Source of the DNA: Acinetobacter radioresistens DSM 6976 = NBRC 102413 = CIP 103788
GTDB taxonomy: Bacteria; Pseudomonadota; Gammaproteobacteria; Pseudomonadales; Moraxellaceae
Length of the DNA stretch: 64,000 bases
Direction: 5' to 3'
Assembly: GCF_006757745.1 (NCBI RefSeq)
Contig: NZ_AP019740.1
Span: forward strand, 1,798,001-1,862,000
Positions 57,341 through 64,000 of the stretch are shown piece after piece. Position numbers and translations under genes: made by a program. Under the pieces are notes generated by a model, which had not been told where the DNA came from, made no database searches, and saw only the letters and a program-made list of their open reading frames with translations. Position 1 is the first letter of the stretch. Every line of letters starts with the position of its first letter.

Positions 57341-58451
57341 TTATTTCCTGAACTCCCCAATTAATTTAGCAAGTTGTTCCATTCCATCAAATGTAGTCGG
57401 AATTTTATCGTCAGAAGACACAAGTGGTGAGAAGATTATGTTCTCAAACTTTTCAAAACCAGATGAGTTTTTCTTATGTAACTTTTCAGAGTCTTCTGCA
57501 TAGTTATAAATAAATTGGCAGAGCGCCATTCGTAGTTCAAGTTGCATCATTTGAGATTGAACCGAACGAACATGCTGTAGTCCTACTCTCACGAAATAAA
57601 AAACAATAATCATGAATGTAGTAACGGGTAATGATAAATAAATAATAAATTTAAGTCCTTGCTCACCTAAACTAAAATATAAAAAGCGCGAGTGAGCATA
57701 ACGGCGTAAAAAATAACATTGCACCAAAAGCAGAATATCCCTCCTTCCTACTTTTCAATTCCTCTTTTTTCTGTTCATAGCGTTGCTTAAACCACTTATT
57801 TAAAAGAACAAAATCATATTTAGTTTTATATTCTTCAAGTTTATTTTCTAAATTTTCTACTTCATCTCGCTTAGTTTCGAATGTACTATTCCAAGTATTG
57901 ATAGCATTATTAGCTTCATTTAACTTACTATTTAATTCCGCTACATTTTTAATTTCATTTGAATGAAATAACTCTTTAAAAATTTGGAATGGTAAATCTC
58001 TTTCAGCAAATCCAACATAGCGTCTAAAATTGGGATTATTGGAATATTTGGTATTAACAAAGTCAATAACGCTGCCCACTTCCAAAGAAATTGAATTACT
58101 CAATCCACCTAGAATAAAAGTTAGTTCAGAAAAATAGATATTAATTAAATTTAAACTGATGTCGAATAGATAGATTAAATCAGATTCTAAATTACTATTT
58201 TTATATTTCTTGAGGGCTTGATCTACGACTTTTACGAAATCTGATACAGGTTGTTTCCTCGAATATTCGATATATTGATCATAATCACTTAAATCAAGAT
58301 TCGTGTTAAAAACGCGGGTTGCAGTTAGAAAATGGTTGGCTAAGTTTTTAATACTTTCTGCGTACGTCTCATCTTCTATTATGCTCCTTGCCAGTGATTC
58401 GACTTAATCAAATTTAAGTTTAAATTCCTGACTTTCAAATTTAAAAGCCAT
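57341..58451 (-). pseudogene. Broken membrane/coiled-coil protein gene inserted between ureC and ureE
   Basis: A single ancestral gene of about 369 codons, now disrupted twice. From the ATG at 58451 (GAGGGTGAAG upstream) the frame MAFKFESQEF continues, but TAA occupies codon 16 (58406-58404). The frame stays open to 57672, where an extra T in the run near 57675-57690 shifts it to the frame that ends at 57341. The joined product has a helical N-terminal half, a coiled coil (about residues 170-220, NKLEEYKTKYDF), two membrane helices and a C-terminal ALCQFIYNY... region. It loosely recalls DUF6161-type proteins; I do not recognise a function. It is AT-richer than the ure genes and looks acquired. 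Confidence 0.65.
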
Positions 58452-58505
58452 CTTCACCCTCAATTATTTTAATAGTAAAGATGGCATATTGATCTAAATT
58501 ACCAT

Positions 58506-60206
58506 TTAAAACAAGAAGTAACGCTGCGCCATTGGTAACACTTCCGCAGGTTCACACGTCAGTAATTCCCCATCTGCCCGTACATCGTAAATTTCCGGGT
58601 CTACTTCCATCACAGGACAGTAAGTATTTAGCTTCATATCCGCTTTAGTGAGGTTACGTGTTTCTTTGCATGGACTGATGAGCTTTTTTAGTCCCAATTT
58701 TTTATGTACACCTCTCTCAATTGCTACTTGTGACAAGAAGGTAATACAGGTATTGTGCACACCTCGTGGAAATGCCCCGAACATTGGGCGGTAATGTACA
58801 GGCTGCGGGGTTGGAATAGAGGCATTAATATCGCCCATGGGCGCAGCAGCAATCATGCCGCCTTTAATAATCATGGAAGGTTTCACCCCAAAAAATGCCG
58901 GTTTCCACAGTACCAGATCAGCCAGCTTACCGACTTCTATTGAGCCGATTTCATGGCTTAATCCATGTGTAATTGCCGGATTAATTGTATATTTTGCGAT
59001 GTAGCGTTTTACACGGTTATTGTCATGACTGGGATTATCGCCTTCTAATGTACCGCGTTGTACTTTCATTTTGTGCGCGGTTTGCCAGGTACGGATAATA
59101 ACTTCACCTACACGACCCATGGCTTGCGAGTCTGATGACATCATGGCAATTGCGCCCAAGTCTTGCAGAATATCTTCTGCTGCAATGGTTTCACGACGTA
59201 TACGGCTTTCTGCAAAGGCTACATCTTCAGCAATAGCCGGGTCGAGATGATGGCAGACCATCAGCATGTCCAGATGCTCATCAATAGTATTTATCGTATA
59301 AGGCCGGGTCGGGTTAGTAGAAGATGGTAGAACATTCGGCTGCCCGATTGCTTTTAAAATGTCTGGAGCATGTCCACCACCCGCACCTTCGGTATGGTAA
59401 GTGTGAATCGTACGATCTTTAAATGCTGCCAGGGTCTCTTCCAGAAATCCGCTTTCATTTAAAGTATCGGTATGTATGGCGACCTGTACATCATAATTTT
59501 CTGCTACAGTTAGACAGTTATCGATGGCCGCTGGCGTTGATCCCCAATCCTCATGAAGTTTTAAGCCCACCACACCGGCTTGGATCTGCTCGGCAACTGG
59601 TTCCGGTTTGCTTAAGTTACCTTTACCCAGTAAACCAATATTCATGGGCAAATCATCAATGGCCTGCAACATGGTCGAGATATGCCATGGCCCTGGAGTA
59701 ACAGTAGTTGCCGAAGTACCGGCTGCAGGCCCGGTTCCACCACCAATCATAGTGGTTATACCTGACATGAGTGCAGTTTCTACCTGCTGCGGACAAATCC
59801 AGTGAATATGCGTATCAACTCCCCCTGCAGTCAGAATCTGCCCTTCACCTGCGATCACTTCAGTTGCTGCTCCTAAAGGAATAGTAATGTTGGGTTGAAT
59901 ATCCGGGTTACCAGCCTTACCAATTTTCCAGATCCGGCCATTTTTTAGACCGACATCAGCCTTAATAATTCCCCACCAGTCGACAATTAACGCATTAGTA
60001 ATTATGGTATCGGCCACCTCCTCTGCTAGCAGCTGCGATTGCCCCATTCCATCACGAATGACTTTACCACCGCCAAACTTGACCTCTTCGCCATAGGTAG
60101 TCAGGTCTTGTTCGACTTCAATAAACAGTTCGGTATCCGCCAAACGAACCCGGTCACCGAGTGTTGGACCAAACATTTCCGCATAGGCACGGCGTGACAT
60201 TTTCAT
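58506..60206 (-). CDS. ureC: Urease alpha subunit UreC
   Basis: A 566-residue catalytic subunit of full length. Nickel and active-site motifs are all present: [12 protein letters not shown] (two His), [12 protein letters not shown] with the carbamylated Lys, [27 protein letters not shown], the flap [22 protein letters not shown] with its His, and [12 protein letters not shown] with the Asp ligand. It hydrolyses urea to ammonia and carbamate in the cytoplasm. The start overlaps ureB by 4 bp. The gene is intact despite the inserted pseudogene 55 bp behind it. Confidence 0.97.
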   Translation of the reverse strand: MKMSRRAYAEMFGPTLGDRVRLADTELFIEVEQDLTTYGEEVKFGGGKVIRDGMGQSQLLAEEVADTIITNALIVDWWGIIKADVGLKNGRIWKIGKAGNPDIQPNITIPLGAATEVIAGEGQILTAGGVDTHIHWICPQQVETALMSGITTMIGGGTGPAAGTSATTVTPGPWHISTMLQAIDDLPMNIGLLGKGNLSKPEPVAEQIQAGVVGLKLHEDWGSTPAAIDNCLTVAENYDVQVAIHTDTLNESGFLEETLAAFKDRTIHTYHTEGAGGGHAPDILKAIGQPNVLPSSTNPTRPYTINTIDEHLDMLMVCHHLDPAIAEDVAFAESRIRRETIAAEDILQDLGAIAMMSSDSQAMGRVGEVIIRTWQTAHKMKVQRGTLEGDNPSHDNNRVKRYIAKYTINPAITHGLSHEIGSIEVGKLADLVLWKPAFFGVKPSMIIKGGMIAAAPMGDINASIPTPQPVHYRPMFGAFPRGVHNTCITFLSQVAIERGVHKKLGLKKLISPCKETRNLTKADMKLNTYCPVMEVDPEIYDVRADGELLTCEPAEVLPMAQRYFLF

Positions 60207-60529
60207 TTTTTGTGTTCCTGTTCTTCCAGCTTGCCCATTACACGACCCGCAAACCCGTATACTTCACGCTTGCCTGCCAGCGCAACCAGCTCTATAGAGC
60301 GGCTTTGACCGGGTTCAAAACGCACTGCTGTACCCGCAGCAATATTGAGCCGGTAGCCTTTTGTGGCTTCCCGGTTAAATTGCAATGCATCATTCGCTTC
60401 ATAAAAATGAAAATGTGAACCCACCTGAACTGGACGGTCTCCGGCATTTGCTACAGTGATTTTCAAGGTCTGACGACCGACATTCATTTCAATGTCGAGG
60501 TCAGGGGTAAAAATTTCACCCGGAATCAT
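60203..60529 (-). CDS. ureB: Urease beta subunit UreB
   Basis: A 108-residue small subunit starting MIPGEIF, with [43 protein letters not shown] and the closing [13 protein letters not shown]. It packs against UreC in the (UreABC)3 trimer. It lies 9 bp after ureA and overlaps ureC by 4 bp. Confidence 0.97.
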   Translation of the reverse strand: MIPGEIFTPDLDIEMNVGRQTLKITVANAGDRPVQVGSHFHFYEANDALQFNREATKGYRLNIAAGTAVRFEPGQSRSIELVALAGKREVYGFAGRVMGKLEEQEHKK

Positions 60530-60538
60530 ATTGCTCTC

Positions 60539-60841
60539 CTAGACAATCGGTTGATGGACAGTCACAAGCTTGGAGCCATCTGGAAACGTTGCCTCTACCT
60601 GCACTTCCGCGATCATTTCCGGTATACCTTCCATGACATCTGCGCGTGTAAGCAAGGTAGTGCCATAGTGCATCAGGTCACTTACCGTCATACCGTCACG
60701 TGCACCTTCAAGTAATGCTGCTGAAATAAAAGCAATTGCTTCAGGATAGTTCAGCTTTACCCCCCGTGCCTTACGACGTTCTGCTACCAAGCCAGCAGTA
60801 AAAATCAATAATTTGTCTTTTTCAGTAGGGTTGAGTTCCAT
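60539..60841 (-). CDS. ureA: Urease gamma subunit UreA
   Basis: A 100-residue subunit [23 protein letters not shown], with [42 protein letters not shown] and LVTVHQPI, the standard gamma-subunit sequence. It contributes the trimer interface of urease. Confidence 0.97.
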   Translation of the reverse strand: MELNPTEKDKLLIFTAGLVAERRKARGVKLNYPEAIAFISAALLEGARDGMTVSDLMHYGTTLLTRADVMEGIPEMIAEVQVEATFPDGSKLVTVHQPIV

Positions 60842-60927
60842 ATCTCTTTCCTAAAATTCTTCACAAATGTCATGCAATATATATGCAAGTTTTTTTAGAA
60901 TGCGCAGGCTTGAAGATTATTTAACTG

Positions 60928-61800
60928 TCAGGTTTTCCAGATTCGTGGAAACTCTTCATTCAGGTCAAACCAGTAAAGTCGCAGCCGGGCACGGATTGCC
61001 GCAAAGGCATCATGGCACTGACGGACATCATCCCCCAGATAACGGGCACAAATCACATCATTGAGCAGAGTTAAAGTTACTGGTGTATCCATACGCATCA
61101 TCAGCTCACGGATCAGATCAAGGTGTTGATCCAGATAAAAGCTGGTTCTAAATTTTTCAGGTGCTATAGCCCAGAAACTTCCCATAGCTGCACGATTATT
61201 CATTCCCAGACACGAGCTAAGCCAGCGGTCATTCCCCTTAAAGTTCAGGCTATCTGCGACCAGTAACTGCTCATTTCTTAACAGTTTAAAGCGGTTCTGA
61301 AACAGGCCTTCAGTAAACCGTTCATCTCGCGCCTGGCGCCCAATCACCAGCATATCCCAGCCAATAAAGCTGGCATTGTTCTTTAGTTGAACTGTGGTTT
61401 CAGTGTGTGCCCATGCTCCATTGAACAGCATGGTTTCTTGAGGAACCCATTCAAAAATTGCATTATTTTCAACCTGAATCTGAATATGCTGGAAAGCCTG
61501 TTTCGCATTGGTCTTGTACCATTTTCCGGCACCAGGAGTAGTAACCAAGGCATGTGCTTCTTCATCCACATGAATCTTGAAAGTCAGATGATCGCCCCCG
61601 GCAATTCCTGCAGGCGGATGCACAATAATGACATGACACACTCCAGTTTTTTCTGGCCATAACATTTTTTGCACCCTAATTGGTCCAAAATGCCAACGAT
61701 GCTGTAAAATAGTGCGGTCCTGTGCTGCTTTAAAACCCAATTCCAGACGTGCAAACCAGCGAGCAGATTCATCGGGCTTATCTTCATTCAAAAACTGCAT
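60928..61800 (-). CDS. ureD: Urease accessory protein UreD
   Basis: A 290-residue UreD/UreH with the characteristic [43 protein letters not shown] and C-terminal [24 protein letters not shown]. It forms the tunnel that conveys nickel to apo-urease with UreF and UreG. It is the first gene of the operon. AAGAAA precedes the ATG at 61800, and a sigma-54-like promoter lies 36-51 bp upstream. Confidence 0.95.
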   Translation of the reverse strand: MQFLNEDKPDESARWFARLELGFKAAQDRTILQHRWHFGPIRVQKMLWPEKTGVCHVIIVHPPAGIAGGDHLTFKIHVDEEAHALVTTPGAGKWYKTNAKQAFQHIQIQVENNAIFEWVPQETMLFNGAWAHTETTVQLKNNASFIGWDMLVIGRQARDERFTEGLFQNRFKLLRNEQLLVADSLNFKGNDRWLSSCLGMNNRAAMGSFWAIAPEKFRTSFYLDQHLDLIRELMMRMDTPVTLTLLNDVICARYLGDDVRQCHDAFAAIRARLRLYWFDLNEEFPRIWKT

Positions 61801-61835
61801 TTTCTTAAAACTTTTAATAAGATCATCTGGAAAAA

Positions 61836-61859
61836 TGCAAAAACTGCACCAAAATGTGC
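61836..61859 (-). promoter_or_regulatory. Sigma-54-like promoter of the urease operon, overlapping GCAC-N6-GTGC dyad
   Basis: On the minus strand TGGTGC (61851-61846), 5 bp, then TTGCA (61840-61836). The -24 GG and -12 GC are at sigma-54 spacing, and TTGCA is consensus. The -24 element overlaps a GCAC-N6-GTGC dyad (61846-61859), which resembles an NtrC half-site pair, so the site could also act as an operator. The match is weaker than that of the permease promoter. Confidence 0.6.
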
Positions 61860-62031
61860 TGAAGAGATAATTTTTATATTAAGCAATGAGAGAAATGAGC
61901 AGATTATAAGCTAGTAAAACAGTATTTAAATTAAAATGTATGATTAAAAAATCATCAGGTTATAGCATCTATAACAGTAGCTATAACCTGAAAAATTTAA
62001 AAAAGATTTAAGGCATGGATGAATTGATATA

Positions 62032-63459
62032 CTAGAAATAACTTCGTTTAAGTGGACGCTGGGCTGCCAGTTTTCTCCGGTAAGCTTTAAACTGCAGTGT
62101 AATCCCAATAAAAATAACGATTAATGCCGCTCCACCTGTAGAAATAACCAGAACACGATATTGCTCTATAAAAGTCATGGCAATTAAAGATGCAACAATA
62201 AAAGCAATCACCAGATAGCTTAACCACGGAAAAAACCACATTTTGAGTTTGATTTCCTGACCTTCGCGTTCCATTTTCCGGCGTAGTCTGAGCTGAGAAA
62301 TAGCAATCACCAGATAAACCAGCATCGCGATCATACCCGTGGTGTTCATGAGTATATCCAGAATTTCTCTGGGTTTAAGTGCATCAAAAAAATTCATCAG
62401 TGCAATAGCAAATGCCACTACACAAGAGGCCAATACAGCAAATACTGGTGTACCATTTTTACGGGTTTTTTGAAACAGGGTGGGTGCATCTCCTCGCTTT
62501 GAAAGCGAATACAACATGCGTGATGCGGTATAGTGACCTGAAACAAAACAGCTGCTGACCGATGTCAGTACTACGAAGTTCATGATCCACTTGGTTGCAG
62601 GAATACCTAATATTTCAAAAGTACGGCGGTATGCTCCATAACCTGTCTGGCTAAGCAAAGGATCATTCCATGGAACAATACAGACAATCAAGAAGATTGA
62701 GCCAATATAAAACAGGCAGATCCGCCAGACTACAGATTTAATAGCGCGCTTGGTTTGTTCTACCGGATTTTTAGATTCTGACGCGGCAATCGTTACAATT
62801 TCTGCGCCTAAAAATGAAAACATGACCCCCAGTAAAGCAACAATGACCGGCCCCAAACCATTGGGCATAAAGCCGCCATGAGTGCTAAGATTGCTTAAGC
62901 CGCTGACGCCACCCACTGGCCATAACCGGGAAATTGCCAATATACCCAAAACAATGAACAGGACAATTGCAATCACTTTAATTAGAGCAAACCAGAACTC
63001 TACCTCACCATATTTACTCACCCGCATAAAATTGATGGCAGTCAGAGTAATCGTCATCATCAGGGTAAATACATTTACACTGAGTAAGGGAAACCATTCA
63101 TGCAGGATTAATCCTGCCACATAAGCTTCCCACGCCATCAGCAGCACCCAGAACCACCAGTACAGCCAACCGATCGTAAAGCCCGCCCAGCGCCCGATGG
63201 CACGTTCTGCATAAGTCGAAAAAGAACCGGTATCGGGTGAGGTGGCCGCCATTTCACCCAGCATGCGCATAATAAATACCACCAGAGCTCCACCGGCACA
63301 GTAAGCCAGTATTACTGCCGGACCAGCTGCTGCGATAATGCTACCTGAGCCAACAAATAAAGCAGCGCCAATAACACCGGCAATTGACATCATGGTGAGG
63401 TGTCTGGTTTTTAATGAATCACTTAACTGATTCGAAGATTCTTTTTTATTTATCTGCAT
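62032..63459 (-). CDS. Amino-acid permease, APC superfamily (GabP/AnsP/ProY type)
   Basis: A 475-residue transporter from the ATG at 63459; an upstream TTG at 63495 has no ribosome site. About 12 membrane helices are present, with the AAT-family start TRHLTMMSIAGVIGAALFVGSGS, AGGALVVFIMRMLGEMA, SPDTGSFSTYAERAIGRWAGF and the loop EPxESxN-like SESKNPVEQTKRAIKSV. The C terminus is KAYRRKLAAQRPLKRSYF. It is a proton-coupled importer of an amino acid. GABA or a neutral amino acid is possible and cannot be decided. It is monocistronic, located behind ureD. Confidence 0.85.
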   Translation of the reverse strand: MQINKKESSNQLSDSLKTRHLTMMSIAGVIGAALFVGSGSIIAAAGPAVILAYCAGGALVVFIMRMLGEMAATSPDTGSFSTYAERAIGRWAGFTIGWLYWWFWVLLMAWEAYVAGLILHEWFPLLSVNVFTLMMTITLTAINFMRVSKYGEVEFWFALIKVIAIVLFIVLGILAISRLWPVGGVSGLSNLSTHGGFMPNGLGPVIVALLGVMFSFLGAEIVTIAASESKNPVEQTKRAIKSVVWRICLFYIGSIFLIVCIVPWNDPLLSQTGYGAYRRTFEILGIPATKWIMNFVVLTSVSSCFVSGHYTASRMLYSLSKRGDAPTLFQKTRKNGTPVFAVLASCVVAFAIALMNFFDALKPREILDILMNTTGMIAMLVYLVIAISQLRLRRKMEREGQEIKLKMWFFPWLSYLVIAFIVASLIAMTFIEQYRVLVISTGGAALIVIFIGITLQFKAYRRKLAAQRPLKRSYF

Positions 63460-63816
63460 CTTGTATTCATTCCATGAATTTTTTAATGGTTGCAAATAGA
63501 TAGCGACTTAAAAAATTTCAAGATTCAGCAAACTGTACATTAGTCCTGAAATAAAAATGCCATATCTACACCTTACGAAATTGTTTTGCTTGAATTGAAG
63601 AGTCCAGAGTTTATAGCCAGCAATTAAAATGAATAATGATCTTGATCAATCAGATTTATTTATACACATTAGCTTTAGAGTTTAAGGAAACTATAGTCAG
63701 GTTAGAGACTTACTTTAAAAATCAGAGGTATTTAGCTCGTGTCACTTAAACTATAGCCGCCACCACACTAAAAATACTCGATATTGCCAAACAGCATTCA
63801 ATCTTTGCTTCTGACT
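63460..63816. other. Upstream region of the amino-acid permease
   Basis: About 360 bp with no gene. It must carry the permease promoter. I found no sigma-54 or other strong motif. Confidence 0.45.
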
Positions 63817-64000
63817 TTATTTTTTAGATTCATTATTTAATATTCTCTGCAAGTACAAGTTTTTACTCATGTACATGGTACGTTCGCCACCACTTGTTTT
63901 AATACATCTGGCCCTATCGACCTAAACAATATGGCGTGTTTATCCAGAGCCTGCGAGTACCATTTTTTAAAATTTGTCAGGAGCCAATTTATATTTCTGA
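63817..64000 (-). pseudogene. Decayed C-terminal coding remnant at the right edge
   Basis: On the minus strand three frames can be joined by two one-base shifts: KYKLAPDKF, then KKWYSQALDKHAILFRSIG and VLKQVVANVP, then MYMSKNLYLQRILNN up to a TAA at 63817. The first shift falls at a T/A run near 63965-63975 and the second near 63870-63880. The composition is protein-like, but I do not recognise the family. It could equally be an intact gene with sequencing errors, continuing beyond the window. Confidence 0.3.

Noticed and set aside
57672-58103. 143-codon frame as an intact gene
   Set aside because: It begins at an internal TTG without a ribosome site; the same frame extends upstream through a stop to an ATG with a good GAGGG site, so it is the middle of a broken gene.

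Overview
The window looks like a chromosomal segment of an Acinetobacter-type gammaproteobacterium. The evidence is the low G+C, a baumannoferrin-like siderophore locus, the mutS-fdxA neighbourhood, the kdsD-kdsC-lptC-lptA-lptB block, a urease operon and an IS903-group insertion sequence. No plasmid, phage or CRISPR signature was seen.

Positions 1-4.8 kb hold a cyclohexanecarboxylate degradation operon on the minus strand (badH, badI, aliB and a cut-off aliA) with a divergent MarR-type regulator (badR-like). Positions 4.9-20.1 kb hold a twelve-gene, NRPS-independent siderophore locus, all on the minus strand. It has three IucA/IucC synthetases, an N-hydroxylase, an exporter, an FhuF-type reductase, an RraA-fold protein, an acyltransferase, a TonB-dependent receptor and three small or PepSY membrane proteins. 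Fur boxes lie in front of the biosynthetic genes and of the receptor. A decayed small reading frame follows, then a copper module (copA-cueR and a divergent copZ) with two MerR-type promoters that both have 19-bp spacers.

Positions 24-32.5 kb are housekeeping: mutS, fdxA, an M15-like lipoprotein, an O-methyltransferase, a tandem universal stress protein, a hexapeptide acyltransferase and a YigZ/IMPACT protein. Positions 32.5-37.4 kb encode a complete type I secretion system (TolC, ABC transporter, HlyD) without a visible substrate. Positions 37.5-41 kb are the LPS genes lptB, lptA, lptC, kdsC and kdsD. They are followed by cysS, tRNA-Gly(GCC) and a DUF523 protein.

Positions 43.4-49 kb form an unstable accessory patch: an amidohydrolase pseudogene behind a perfect 22-bp palindrome, a periplasmic metallo-hydrolase with all the ligands of a subclass B3 metallo-beta-lactamase, an IS903-group element with a 9-bp target duplication, and a MetE-like methyltransferase. 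A GAF-PAS-PAS-GGDEF-EAL protein follows. An NCS1 permease with a zinc-ribbon tail sits behind a near-consensus sigma-54 promoter.

Positions 54.8-61.9 kb are a urease operon (ureD-A-B-C-E-F-G-J), also behind a sigma-54-like promoter. It is interrupted between ureC and ureE by a foreign-looking, broken membrane/coiled-coil gene. An APC amino-acid permease and a decayed coding remnant close the window. The pairing of sigma-54 sites suggests that purine/pyrimidine uptake and urea use respond together to nitrogen limitation.
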